Positions 53,321-62,027 are shown, counted from the first letter of the stretch. The stretch is DNA of 64,000 bases from an uncultured Carboxylicivirga sp. (GCF_963674565.1 NZ_OY771430.1:5208001-5272000), one strand, 5' to 3'. Made by a program: numbers and translations. The notes: generated from the letters alone by a model not told the origin.

Positions 53321-53938
53321 ATGAGCGAAAAGTTATTTTTATATCCAACGTGGTTAAGAGTTTGGCATGCACTGAATGCAATTTTCTTTTTGGTTCTTTT
53401 GGTTACAGGTATTAGTATGCAATATTCCAATCCGAACTGGATTCTGGTCCCCTTTGATGTTGCGGTTGCAAGTCATAATGTTTCCGGAATAATAATCTTG
53501 ATTTCGTACTTGTTTTATCTGTTTTTCTTTTTTACAACCAGTAACAGGCGCCATTATACTATAGTATTTAAAGAATTAGGTAAAAGACTGGCAATTCAGA
53601 TTAGATATTATGTTTTTGGTGTATTTAAAAATGAAGAAGCTCCTTATCCTACTTCCTGGAATATGAAGTTTAATCCTTTGCAACAGATAACATATGTAGG
53701 AGTTATGTTTGTTCTTTATCCTGTTTTAATTATTACTGGTATAGCTTTGTTATTTCCCGAATTAATTATTGATAACTTCTTTGGGATAGGTGGTACCTTA
53801 TTAACAGCTTTGTTGCATGCATCAACCGGTTTTCTTGTAAGTATGTTTTTGATTATTCATTTGTACTTTGCTACCATGGGTGCAACTTTTTTTGCTAACT
53901 TTAAAAGTATAATAACTGGATATCACGAAGTTCATTAA
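53321..53938 (+). CDS. Cytochrome b561-like membrane subunit
   Basis: A 205-residue membrane protein with four to five helices. Histidines in membrane segments are RVWHALNAIFF (near 16), VASHNVSGI (near 52), ALLHASTGFL (near 166) and LIIHLYFATMG (near 180); these fit bis-His coordination of two b-type hemes as in the cytochrome b561/Ni-Fe-hydrogenase b-subunit family. Such subunits pass electrons between quinones and periplasmic cytochrome c. It directly follows the heptaheme cytochrome gene and is followed by a ResB-like gene after 11 bases. Confidence 0.9.
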   Translation: MSEKLFLYPTWLRVWHALNAIFFLVLLVTGISMQYSNPNWILVPFDVAVASHNVSGIIILISYLFYLFFFFTTSNRRHYTIVFKELGKRLAIQIRYYVFGVFKNEEAPYPTSWNMKFNPLQQITYVGVMFVLYPVLIITGIALLFPELIIDNFFGIGGTLLTALLHASTGFLVSMFLIIHLYFATMGATFFANFKSIITGYHEVH

Positions 53939-53949
53939 TATGATTTTAT

Positions 53950-55122
53950 ATGGAGAAAAATAAAAAGGGAACCTTATGGTTTTCCGGTATACTTATCACC
54001 CTGTTGCTTTTAGCAATGGGGTTCTTATTTGATTCGGTTTTAGGACAATTTACCCTGTTTAAACCATTGTGGCCTCAGAATTTGTATTTCTTTCTGGTGC
54101 TCCTTATAATTGGAATGGGCATTGGTGTTATAACCGATAAATTATTCATTAAGCAGCTGGCGTCTTTTGGTGCTTTGTTACCATCTGTTCTGGTGTCGCT
54201 GATTATCGGAGGTGCCTTAATTTTTGATCCGCTGAGTAATAAAATACCTTATCTTTCTTATCTGACAGGACTTCCTGCCTTTTTGCTTTTGATGTATTTA
54301 GTGCTTGTTTCTGGTATTTTAATAACAATTCTTTTTAAGAAATATCAAGGCTTTAATAAAATGATAGCCATCTTGCCTTTGCTTGGGTATCTTGTATTTG
54401 TTTTGGCAACGATAGCCGGACAGAATGATTATTACCACATGAATATGGTGATAGGTAAAGATCGGGCAATATTTGAAGGAAAGAATCATGATGGACGAAT
54501 ACTTCGGACTCCATTTGCTTTAAAGCTTCTTAATCTTGAATTACCAAATAAGGAATTAGAATTTGCTCTCAGAGAAAATAATCCCGAAGGAGTGAATGTA
54601 TTAGAATCGACACCCTTTCTGCAATCCGGATCAGTGGCTTTAGGTAATTTGGCTGTTGAGGTTGATGCCTATTTGCCAAAAGCAACTGGATCGGTAGATG
54701 GATTTGAAGCCAAGGATACTTCAATAAGTGTTCAAGCTGTTCAAATTAAAATTTCCAATGTTGATGGAACTTTAGTAAATGAAGGATGGATGAGCACTGG
54801 TAGTTCCGGAATAATGCCATTGTCATTAGATGTAGATGAAAACGTAAAAGTGTCGCTGCTTTATAGTGAGAAACAGAGTTATTTTGCCCAAATACGTGTT
54901 TTTGATACTGTTTCGAAGTATGAAGATCATTCTTTAAGTCCTTCTCAGTATCATAGTTTTAAAGGGTGGAAAATTTCTGTTGATGGTTTTGACCCTCGTT
55001 TTGGTGAGGATTCAGCCATGGTTGAGATGGATTTAGTTTTCGACAGATGGGTTGAGACTAAATACATTGGACTGGCCTTATTGTTGTTGGGATTATTGGG
55101 TTTGTTAAAACTGAAAAAATAA
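53950..55122 (+). CDS. ResB-like membrane protein of the cytochrome cluster
   Basis: A 390-residue protein with about five N-terminal membrane helices (to about residue 157), a periplasmic domain about 165-360 and one C-terminal helix (about 372-388). The C-terminal part reads SFKGWKISVDGFDPRFGED, then VEMDLVFDRWVETKYIGLA, which matches the ending of ResB/CcsB cytochrome c maturation proteins (KGWxIxxxGxD, an RW motif, then a membrane helix). Several ResB hallmarks are absent and the protein is shorter, so I call it ResB-like only. It may help heme attachment for the cluster or anchor the complex. Confidence 0.55.
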   Translation: MEKNKKGTLWFSGILITLLLLAMGFLFDSVLGQFTLFKPLWPQNLYFFLVLLIIGMGIGVITDKLFIKQLASFGALLPSVLVSLIIGGALIFDPLSNKIPYLSYLTGLPAFLLLMYLVLVSGILITILFKKYQGFNKMIAILPLLGYLVFVLATIAGQNDYYHMNMVIGKDRAIFEGKNHDGRILRTPFALKLLNLELPNKELEFALRENNPEGVNVLESTPFLQSGSVALGNLAVEVDAYLPKATGSVDGFEAKDTSISVQAVQIKISNVDGTLVNEGWMSTGSSGIMPLSLDVDENVKVSLLYSEKQSYFAQIRVFDTVSKYEDHSLSPSQYHSFKGWKISVDGFDPRFGEDSAMVEMDLVFDRWVETKYIGLALLLLGLLGLLKLKK

Positions 55123-55226
55123 GCGAATAGTTTTATTAATTTTTGCAACATTATCATAGAATTGCTTTGATCTTGTTCTTGTTTTATGAACTATTAACCA
55201 TTGAATTTCCAATATTGCGATTAACT

Positions 55227-55259
55227 TTTGGTTTTGCCTCATTCAAATTACTAACTTTG
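55227..55259 (+). promoter_or_regulatory. Promoter of panB
   Basis: TTTG at 55227-55230, 21 bases, then TAACTTTG at 55252-55259. The -7 element is an exact match. Transcription would start about 55266. Confidence 0.5.
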
Positions 55260-55333
55260 CAGGTCGTTATTTCATAAATCCAAAATCTGCATAACGATAT
55301 TTAATTGCCGTGAGGCATCTTAAAAATTAAAAC

Positions 55334-56152
55334 ATGTCAGTAGCAAAGGAACGCCCTAGAAGAGTAACCACACATGTATTGAGTGAGTTAAAAATGAAAG
55401 GGGAAAAGATAGCCATGTTAACAGCCTATGACTACTCTTTGGCCCATATAGTTGATCGTGCTGGAATTGATGTAATATTGGTTGGAGATTCAGCCTCAAA
55501 CGTAATGGCCGGATGGGAAACTACATTGCCGATCACGCTGGATCAGATGATTTATCATGGAGCTTCTGTAGTACGAGCCGTTGAACGTTCGTTAGTAGTG
55601 GTTGACCTTCCTTTCGGAACTTATCAGGGAAACTCTAAAGAAGCTTTAACTTCGTCTATCCGAATTATGAAGGAGACGGCAGCTGATGCCGTTAAGATAG
55701 AAGGAGGAAGTGAGATTATTGAATCAGTACAGCGCATTTTATCAGCTGGTATTCCGGTGATGGGTCACCTTGGATTAACTCCTCAGTCAATTCATAAATT
55801 TGGTACTTACGCAGTTCGTGCCCGTCAGGAAGAGGAAGCCAATAAGCTAATTGAGGATGCTCATTTATTACAGGAAGCAGGTTGTTTTGCCATTGTATTG
55901 GAAAAGATTCCGGCTGATTTGGCTGGTCGTGTTGCCGAAGAGCTTCATATTCCAATCATAGGTATTGGTGCTGGTAATAAAGTGGATGGCCAGGTGTTGG
56001 TTTTACATGATATGTTAGGTATTAATCAGGAGTTTTCACCTCGTTTCTTAAGACGTTACCATAATTTGTATGCCGAAATTACTGGAGCGGTGGGTAATTA
56101 TATTGATGATGTGAAGAGTGTGGATTTTCCTAACGAAAGAGAGCAATATTAA
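55334..56152 (+). CDS. panB: 3-methyl-2-oxobutanoate hydroxymethyltransferase
   Basis: PanB adds a methylene group from methylene-tetrahydrofolate to 2-oxoisovalerate to give ketopantoate, the first step of pantothenate synthesis. The 272 residues show the TIM-barrel motifs LTAYDYSLAHIVDRAGID, ILVGDSASNVMAGWETTLPI (metal and substrate binding), the AADAVKIEGG and HLGLTPQS segments, the catalytic Glu region VLEKIPADLA and GIGAGNKVDGQVLV. The usual length is 260-280. It is followed after 11 bases by the pseudouridine synthase gene and probably shares its transcript. Confidence 0.96.
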   Translation: MSVAKERPRRVTTHVLSELKMKGEKIAMLTAYDYSLAHIVDRAGIDVILVGDSASNVMAGWETTLPITLDQMIYHGASVVRAVERSLVVVDLPFGTYQGNSKEALTSSIRIMKETAADAVKIEGGSEIIESVQRILSAGIPVMGHLGLTPQSIHKFGTYAVRARQEEEANKLIEDAHLLQEAGCFAIVLEKIPADLAGRVAEELHIPIIGIGAGNKVDGQVLVLHDMLGINQEFSPRFLRRYHNLYAEITGAVGNYIDDVKSVDFPNEREQY

Positions 56153-56163
56153 TAAATTGATTG

Positions 56164-56850
56164 ATGAGTAAACTCGATATTCTTTACGAAGATAACCATA
56201 TCATAGCGGTTAATAAATCCGGATCTGATATTGTGCAGGGTGATAAAACCGGAGACCAGACACTAAGTGACAAGGTAAAGGAGTACATTAAAAAGAAATA
56301 CGATAAACCCGGGGATGTATTCCTGGGAGTAGTACATCGTTTGGATCGTCCGGTGAGTGGAGTTGTTTTATTTGCCAGAACAACAAAAGCTTTAACACGT
56401 CTGAATAAGATGTTTCAGGATAAGGAAGTTAAAAAGACCTATTGGGCCATTGTAGGTGAATTACCAGAAGTGGATGAAGCTGAATTAAGACATTATATTC
56501 TGAAGAATTCAGAAAAAAATAAGTCATATGCTTTTCCTAAGATGAGGGCAGGTGCAAAAGAAGCTATTCTTAACTATCGCCTGGTTTCAGGCCTGAAAAA
56601 TTATTACCTGTTGGAGGTGGACCTTCAAACAGGTCGTCATCATCAGATTCGCTGCCAGTTGGCAAAAATTGGTTGCCCCATCAAAGGTGATCTGAAATAT
56701 GGGTTTAGTCGTTCCAATAAGGATGGAGGTATCTCGTTACATGCACGCAGAATATCATTTATTCATCCGGTTAAAAATGAGCCTGTTGAGATAGTTGCCA
56801 AAACACCTGATGATGAGCCTTTGTGGAAAGAATTTAAAAACGTAAACTAG
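56164..56850 (+). CDS. RluA-family pseudouridine synthase
   Basis: Isomerises uridine in RNA to pseudouridine. The 228-residue protein (ATG 56164; the TTG at 56161 is an extra codon) contains the catalytic HRLDRPVSG with D61, the second RluA motif ATGRHHQIR-like LQTGRHHQIRCQL near 160 and a C-terminal LHARRISFIHPV. There is no N-terminal S4 domain, so it belongs to the short RluA-type group; the RNA target (23S, 16S or tRNA) is unknown. Its stop and that of convergent cdd lie in a single hairpin. Confidence 0.9.
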   Translation: MSKLDILYEDNHIIAVNKSGSDIVQGDKTGDQTLSDKVKEYIKKKYDKPGDVFLGVVHRLDRPVSGVVLFARTTKALTRLNKMFQDKEVKKTYWAIVGELPEVDEAELRHYILKNSEKNKSYAFPKMRAGAKEAILNYRLVSGLKNYYLLEVDLQTGRHHQIRCQLAKIGCPIKGDLKYGFSRSNKDGGISLHARRISFIHPVKNEPVEIVAKTPDDEPLWKEFKNVN

Positions 56851-56871
56851 CCTTACGGCTTTTTACGTTTT
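56837..56871. terminator. Bidirectional hairpin containing both stop codons
   Basis: AAAACGTAAA (56837-56846) pairs with TTTACGTTTT (56862-56871), and the inner AGCC/GGCT stem closes a TTAC loop. The TAG of the pseudouridine synthase gene (56848-56850) and the TAA of cdd (minus strand 56855-56853) lie within it, 2 bases apart. Confidence 0.55.
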
Positions 56872-57347
56872 AATCCTTCACCTGTAAACGACAGGGGTAA
56901 TAAAGCTGCTGAACTGTCAATCTTATATACCTCTGTAGCTCCAATCAATAGCGTATAAAATTCCTGCTTCATGCGTAACTCGGTTTCAAGTAATACCTGA
57001 CGACACGATCCGCATGGAGCAATCGGATTTTTAATCACTCCGTCATCATTCATTGCAATTACTGCAATACCAACTACTGCAACATCAGGATAGCTCGAGT
57101 TTGCATAAAACATAGCAACCCGCTCGGCACATAACCCTGAAGGGTAGGCTGCGTTTTCCTGGTTATTTCCTTTAACAATTACTCCATTAGCCAATCTAAT
57201 GGCTGCTCCAACATTAAAACTTGAGTAAGGAGCATATGCTTTCAGGCAAGCTTCTTTAGCAGCTTCAACCAGTTCCTGGTCGGCAACAGGTAATTCGGAT
57301 TGAGATTCGAAAACTGTTATATTGGTGTTGATATTTATGTTCTTCAT
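56853..57347 (-). CDS. cdd: Cytidine deaminase
   Basis: Deaminates cytidine and deoxycytidine to uridine for pyrimidine salvage. From ATG 57347 the enzyme has 164 residues, slightly longer than the 130-residue homotetrameric type because of an N-terminal stretch. The catalytic motif is CAERVAMF (zinc Cys and general-acid Glu) and the second zinc motif is APCGSCRQVLLE (Cys-x-x-Cys). The segment AYAPYSSFNVGAA and the NQENAAYPSG loop fit substrate binding. A TTG codon upstream at 57356 is an unlikely start. Confidence 0.95.
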   Translation of the reverse strand: MKNININTNITVFESQSELPVADQELVEAAKEACLKAYAPYSSFNVGAAIRLANGVIVKGNNQENAAYPSGLCAERVAMFYANSSYPDVAVVGIAVIAMNDDGVIKNPIAPCGSCRQVLLETELRMKQEFYTLLIGATEVYKIDSSAALLPLSFTGEGLKRKKP

Positions 57348-57535
57348 CTTGTGCAATTAGTATCTGACCTTAATTTGCAGTAAATGATCCAATTGTTTTT
57401 TAATCATTTGAAACAAAATTAGGAAAGGTTCAGAATAAGATTCATTAGGTTTGAGAAAATTTATGTTCTTCTTATACAAGTTTTATTTCATCTTTGCGTT
57501 TTCAAAATTACAATATTGTTTTTAAAGGCTAAACA

Positions 57536-57565
57536 TTTGGTAGCAAAGCTAAATTTTTATCTTTG
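57536..57565 (+). promoter_or_regulatory. Promoter of the GH73/LysM gene
   Basis: TTTG at 57536-57539, 18 bases, then TATCTTTG at 57558-57565. Both elements match the Bacteroidota consensus; the start of transcription would be near 57572. Confidence 0.6.
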
Positions 57566-57604
57566 TCCGAAGCCAAGCCATGTAATTTAATTAAAGTTTA
57601 GCAA

Positions 57605-58543
57605 ATGACTCGTATAGCCGTTTTATTTTTAGCCGTTTTATCTATTAATTTCTTTTCAGTACAAGCTCAGTCAGAACGAAAATACACTACTGCCGACTAT
57701 ATTGAGTTGTACAAGGATCTGGCTGTAAAAGAAATGAAACGAACCCGAATACCTGCAAGTATTACCATGGCTCAAGGTATTCTCGAATCGGGTAATGGCA
57801 ATAGTACACTAGCTCGTAAATCAAACAATCATTTTGGTATTAAGTGTCATAGCGACTGGAATGGGCAGAAGGTGTATCACGATGATGATCGCAGAAATGA
57901 ATGTTTCAGAAAATACAAAACAGTTTATGAATCATATATCGATCATTCTGATTTTTTAACCGGAAAACAGCGTTATGCTTCTTTGTTTGATTTAAAAACA
58001 ACTGATTATAAAGGTTGGGCCAAAGGATTGAAAAAGGCGGGTTATGCCACCGATCCAAAATATGCCCATCGTTTAATAAATATAATAGAGGAGAATAAAT
58101 TGTATTTGCTCGACGAAGAGCAGGAGTGGACCAGAAGTGATGCTAAAAAATCTGTTTCAGGTAACGATAATTTTGTAATCAATCCATACAATACCCACGT
58201 ACCTGATTACAATAATGGAGTTAAATATATTCGTACAGAGGAAGGAGATACTTTTGAAGCTATTGCCAGTGAATTTGGTTTAAGAGATTGGGAATTATAT
58301 AAATACAACGATATTGAAAAAGGTGCAGATATCAGTAAATACCGTTATTTGTATATTCAATCGAAAAAAGGGAAAGCTAATCGCAGACACCAAATTCATA
58401 CAGTGAAAGAGGGTGAAACCTTACATTATATCTCACAAAAATATGGGGTTAAAATAAAAAGCCTGATGCGTTATAATGGATTGAATGAAAACGCTAAGTT
58501 GAAGGCAGGTGATAAACTGAACTTACGAAGCAAAAAGAAATAA
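57605..58543 (+). CDS. Exported glucosaminidase-like (GH73) protein with LysM repeats
   Basis: A 312-residue exported peptidoglycan hydrolase. A signal peptide (to about residue 21, VQAQ) precedes the glucosaminidase domain (about 30-170) with MAQGILESGNGNSTLARKSN holding the likely catalytic Glu, NHFGIKCHSDWNGQ, FRKYKTVYESYIDHSDFL and GLKKAGYATDPKYAHRLI. Two LysM modules follow, about 203-252 (YIRTEEGDTFEAIASEFGL) and 260-308 (HTVKEGETLHYISQKYGVK), which bind cell-wall GlcNAc. It probably cleaves peptidoglycan glycan strands during growth or division. A terminator hairpin shared with fmt follows. Confidence 0.9.
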   Translation: MTRIAVLFLAVLSINFFSVQAQSERKYTTADYIELYKDLAVKEMKRTRIPASITMAQGILESGNGNSTLARKSNNHFGIKCHSDWNGQKVYHDDDRRNECFRKYKTVYESYIDHSDFLTGKQRYASLFDLKTTDYKGWAKGLKKAGYATDPKYAHRLINIIEENKLYLLDEEQEWTRSDAKKSVSGNDNFVINPYNTHVPDYNNGVKYIRTEEGDTFEAIASEFGLRDWELYKYNDIEKGADISKYRYLYIQSKKGKANRRHQIHTVKEGETLHYISQKYGVKIKSLMRYNGLNENAKLKAGDKLNLRSKKK

Positions 58544-58545
58544 AG

Positions 58546-58569
58546 AAAAGCGGCATTTGCCGCTTTTTT
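58546..58569. terminator. Bidirectional terminator between GH73 gene and fmt
   Basis: AAAAGCGGC and GCCGCTTTT form a 9-bp stem with a 4-base loop, flanked by T runs on the plus strand and TTTCTTTA on the minus strand, touching the fmt stop codon. Confidence 0.8.
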
Positions 58570-59533
58570 ATTTGATTCCTTTTATTTGAGTAGAGTCGAA
58601 ACCTCTTAATAATTCCTGAGTAAGCATACGTTTTTTACTGGCCAGCTGTATGTCGGTAAGAATAATGGCTTTATCGTTTGTGCCGATAGCAATGAATGTT
58701 TTGTTGTCACTTTCGATTGCACCTGGCTTTAATTGTAATTCATTTGAGATAATTGCATTAAAAATCTTGATGCTGATCAGCTTCCCGTTGTTCATCTCAA
58801 GTTCAGTCCATGCAGTTGGATAGGGCGATAATCCTCTGATTTTATTTCTGATGGCTTCAGAGTTGTTGTTCCAGTCAATCTTACAATCCTCTTTGAAAAT
58901 TTTCGGTGCCGGGCGTAATTCACTATCATTGGAGAATTCGTTTTGTGGAATTGATTTAACTTCATTCTTATGAATAGCATCTACCGTTTTAACAATCACC
59001 TCAGCACCAAGTACCATCATTTTATCGTGAACCGAACCAGCCGTATCATCCTCAAGTATCGGCATTTCTTCCTGCATAATAATATTACCTGTATCAATCT
59101 CGTGTTGTAAGAAGAAAGTGGTTACACCGGTTTTTTTATCTCCATTAATCACAGCCCAGTTGATTGGGGCAGCACCCCGGTATTGTGGTAATAATGAACC
59201 ATGTAGGTTAAGTGAACCCAAACGAGGCATATTCCAAACCACTTCAGGCAACATACGAAATGCCACAATAACTTGTAGATCAGCTTTTAGGTCACGAAGT
59301 TGATTTAAAAAGTCTTCGTTTTTCAGCTTTTCGGGTTGTAAAACAGGCAGTCCTACCTCTACTGCACATTCTTTTACCGGCGATTGTGTCAATTTCTGTC
59401 CACGACCGGCAGGGCGATCCGGAGCAGTGATAACACCCACTACATTAAATTTATTCTCAACCAGTGCTTTCAGGCTTTCAACTGCAAAGTCGGGAGTGCC
59501 CATAAATACTATTCGTAAATTTCTATCTTCCAT
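58568..59533 (-). CDS. fmt: Methionyl-tRNA formyltransferase
   Basis: Formylates the initiator Met-tRNA using 10-formyl-tetrahydrofolate. From ATG 59533 the 321-residue enzyme has the N-terminal FMGTPDFAVESL, the catalytic-site sequence LNLHGSLLPQYRGAAPINWAV near 108 (quoted within limits; Asn, His and the later Asp), TTFFLQHEIDTGNII with the catalytic Asp, and a C-terminal OB-like domain with LSPYPTAWTEL. A TTG codon upstream at 59539 is the less likely start. It lies 9 bases after the DUF5522 gene. Confidence 0.95.
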   Translation of the reverse strand: MEDRNLRIVFMGTPDFAVESLKALVENKFNVVGVITAPDRPAGRGQKLTQSPVKECAVEVGLPVLQPEKLKNEDFLNQLRDLKADLQVIVAFRMLPEVVWNMPRLGSLNLHGSLLPQYRGAAPINWAVINGDKKTGVTTFFLQHEIDTGNIIMQEEMPILEDDTAGSVHDKMMVLGAEVIVKTVDAIHKNEVKSIPQNEFSNDSELRPAPKIFKEDCKIDWNNNSEAIRNKIRGLSPYPTAWTELEMNNGKLISIKIFNAIISNELQLKPGAIESDNKTFIAIGTNDKAIILTDIQLASKKRMLTQELLRGFDSTQIKGIK

Positions 59534-59542
59534 AACCAACTG

Positions 59543-59731
59543 TTATTCTTTTAATTCGCGATTACCTTTGTGATGAGGTGGAAAATAAGGGCAGTGTCTG
59601 CATCCGTTTCCGCAGCAATATCCTCTTTCGGTCAGGTATTTGGCTGTCATTACCCTATAGCCTTTGGGATCCATGTAAAAATCAATACCTTCTTTTAAAG
59701 GCTGTGCCATATATGAGTCGTCTGTATACAT
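59543..59731 (-). CDS. DUF5522 small cysteine-rich protein
   Basis: A 62-residue protein typical of the DUF5522 family. It has a Cys cluster CCGNGCRHCPYFPP near residues 39-52, which could bind zinc or an iron-sulfur centre, and a preceding segment EGIDFYMDPKGYRVMTAKYL. Its function is unknown; related sequences are often fused to or located next to tRNA-modification genes. Here it lies 9 bases upstream of fmt, suggesting co-transcription with a translation-related gene. Confidence 0.8.
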   Translation of the reverse strand: MYTDDSYMAQPLKEGIDFYMDPKGYRVMTAKYLTERGYCCGNGCRHCPYFPPHHKGNRELKE

Positions 59732-59854
59732 TCTTTCTCTTTAGAATAAGTTGCGAAATTATCTAAACGAAAGCAATAAAAAAAGGCAGATTAAGAATGG
59801 TGTTCATATCCTTTGCCTTATTCTGATATAAATAACATTCTAAAAGTATCCAAT

Positions 59855-59882
59855 AAAAAAGCCGGAGTTGAATCCCCGGCTA
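59855..59882 (-). terminator. Terminator after the dihydroorotate dehydrogenase-like gene
   Basis: On the minus strand AGCCGG and CCGGCT pair around a 9-base loop and are followed by six T residues. Confidence 0.7.
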
Positions 59883-59887
59883 GTTAT

Positions 59888-60874
59888 TTATTTGTTACTA
59901 AATTGTTTCATAAACTGAAGTCGGAAATATCCGGCCGGATTAGTGAGTTTACTCTGACTAAGCAAACCTTTGAACTGATCTATACTATCAAATTCTTTTT
60001 TAGTCATCCAGTTTTCTATTTCACGATTATAGCGATCAATTGTTTCTACACCGTTTTTATAAAGAGTACTGGCCAATTGAACGGTAGAGGCGCCAGCCAG
60101 AATCATCTTGATAATGGTTTTTGAATCATGAATACCCGTTGTTGCTGAAAGGTCACATTTTACTTTATCCGAAGTGATGGCAATCCAGCGCAAAGGCATC
60201 ACATATTCTTTCTCTTCACTGAAGATATGTGTTGGAATTACTTCCAGATTATCTGTGTCAATATCAGGAGAGTAAAATCTATTAAAAAGGACTAACCCGG
60301 AAATTCCTGTTTCAGATAACTTTTTAATCATGCCCCCCAGATTAGAAAAGTAATGGCTTATTTTGATGGCAACCGGTATTTTAACTTCTTTCAAAACCTC
60401 TTTAATGATGTCAAAGTATGTTGCTTCATAGTCAGTAGCCAATTGATCAATATCGTCTGGCGAAACCGAAATGTTTAATTCTAGGGCATCGGCACCTGCA
60501 TCTTCCAGTGATTTGGCAAAATAGGGCCAATTGTGTGAAGTGATGCAATTTACACTGGCAATTACCGGAATTTTAGTTTCACGTTTTACATCGTTAATTA
60601 GTTTAAGATAGCCCGTCAGGGTGTCTTCCACATCGTAGTTCTCATAAAAATCCATGGTTTCAGGGTAGAGGTAATTTTCTGAGTGCATCTTACTCAGTTG
60701 TCTATCCATCTCGGTGATGATCTCTTCCTCGAACAAAGATTTTAAAACAATGGCACCTGCGCCTGCTGCTTCAGCTTTTTTTATGTCATCCAATGAATTG
60801 GTTAAACCTGAGCTGGCAACAATAATCGGACTTTTCAGGTGTAGACCCATGTAGGTTGTTGAAATGTCTGGCAT
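59888..60874 (-). CDS. Dihydroorotate dehydrogenase-like flavoprotein
   Basis: A 328-residue FMN-dependent TIM-barrel protein of the dihydroorotate dehydrogenase family. Seen are LHLKSPIIVASSGLTNSLDD at the N-terminus (FMN contacts), SVNCITSHNWPYFAKSLEDAGA, the ALELNISV segment, IPVAIKISHYFSNL with the conserved lysine, and LSATTGIHDSKTIIKMILAGAST in the C-terminal FMN phosphate site (quoted within limits). The catalytic Cys or Ser expected in the class 1 loop after the SPxx motif is unclear, and such proteins without the accessory PyrK are usually annotated only as DHODH-like. The role in pyrimidine synthesis is uncertain. Confidence 0.8.
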   Translation of the reverse strand: MPDISTTYMGLHLKSPIIVASSGLTNSLDDIKKAEAAGAGAIVLKSLFEEEIITEMDRQLSKMHSENYLYPETMDFYENYDVEDTLTGYLKLINDVKRETKIPVIASVNCITSHNWPYFAKSLEDAGADALELNISVSPDDIDQLATDYEATYFDIIKEVLKEVKIPVAIKISHYFSNLGGMIKKLSETGISGLVLFNRFYSPDIDTDNLEVIPTHIFSEEKEYVMPLRWIAITSDKVKCDLSATTGIHDSKTIIKMILAGASTVQLASTLYKNGVETIDRYNREIENWMTKKEFDSIDQFKGLLSQSKLTNPAGYFRLQFMKQFSNK

Positions 60875-60950
60875 TTGGTAGATTTTTTATTGATTAAGGG
60901 TTGAATTATCTATTTTTACTATCAATATCGTTGATTTAGTGCACTTGTAT

Positions 60951-62027
60951 ATGTTAGAACAAATTAATAAATCCTATTGTTGTGTAGGCCTTATGTCAGG
61001 AACCTCGTTGGATGGTCTTGACATTGCTTTGTGTAATTTAAGCATTAATGACGGAAAATGGAGTTATTCATTTGTAAAAACTCAAACTGTCAAGTATACC
61101 AAGGAATGGGAAAGACAATTAAGAGGAGCCTACCTTTCAAATGGATCTGAACTAATGCAGTTGCATCGCGATTATGGAAAGTGGCTAGGTCGGCAAGTCG
61201 CTTCTTTTATTCTGGATGTGGAAGAAAAGGTTGATTTTATCGCATCACATGGACATACAATCTATCATGAGCCCTGGAATCAAATGAATTTTCAACTGGG
61301 CGATGGAGGCATGATTGCTGCAGTTACTGGTATCACAACGATTAGTGATTTTCGGTCGTTGGATATATGTTTTGGAGGGCAGGGTGCTCCTTTGGTACCA
61401 GTTGGTGATCATTTATTATTTGATAGATATACGGCTTGTGTTAACCTGGGTGGGTTTGCTAATGTTTCTGTTTTAATGGATGAAAGGAGGATTGCCTGGG
61501 ACATCTGTGCTGTTAATTTCATACTTAATAAACTGGCACAAAGAACCGGTAAAGAATTTGATAAGGACGGGCAATTAGGTAGAAAAGGACAAGTGATAGA
61601 TTCGCTTCTGCAAAAATTAAATAACCTTGAATACTATCAACTAACAGCACCCAAGTCGTTGGGGCAGGAGTGGGTTGAAAAAGAATTGTGGCCAGTGATC
61701 AACGAGTATGCGAATGATCCGGTTGATAATATTGCCCGAACTTATTATGAGCATGTTGCAACTATTTTCTCAAAAGACCTTAATGCTTTTCAAAAAGGTG
61801 AAGTGTTATTTACCGGAGGAGGTGTAAATAATGGCTATCTGCTGGATTTATTTAAAGAAAAACTGAATCATCAACTAATTATACCTGATCAGAATCTGAT
61901 TGATTACAAAGAAGCTTTGATTTTTGCTTTTTTAGGAGTATTGCGGTTTCGGGGTGAAAATAATTGTTGGTCTTCGGTTACCGGAGCTTCAAAAGATTCG
62001 TGTTCCGGTGTGATTCATAAAGTATAA
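60951..62027 (+). CDS. anmK: Anhydro-N-acetylmuramic acid kinase
   Basis: Hydrolyses and phosphorylates 1,6-anhydro-MurNAc to MurNAc 6-phosphate in peptidoglycan recycling. From ATG 60951 the 358 residues contain the ATP-binding GLMSGTSLDGLDIALC near 14-29, ASHGHTIYHEP near 103, FRSLDICFGGQGAPLVPVGD (Asp as the catalytic base), CVNLGGFANVSV and VLFTGGGVNNGYLLDL near 287. The GTG at 60939 gives a four-residue extension and is less likely. It forms no visible operon with its neighbours. Positive neighbours for cell-wall recycling are the GH73/LysM gene nearby, though 2.4 kb away. Confidence 0.93.
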   Translation: MLEQINKSYCCVGLMSGTSLDGLDIALCNLSINDGKWSYSFVKTQTVKYTKEWERQLRGAYLSNGSELMQLHRDYGKWLGRQVASFILDVEEKVDFIASHGHTIYHEPWNQMNFQLGDGGMIAAVTGITTISDFRSLDICFGGQGAPLVPVGDHLLFDRYTACVNLGGFANVSVLMDERRIAWDICAVNFILNKLAQRTGKEFDKDGQLGRKGQVIDSLLQKLNNLEYYQLTAPKSLGQEWVEKELWPVINEYANDPVDNIARTYYEHVATIFSKDLNAFQKGEVLFTGGGVNNGYLLDLFKEKLNHQLIIPDQNLIDYKEALIFAFLGVLRFRGENNCWSSVTGASKDSCSGVIHKV

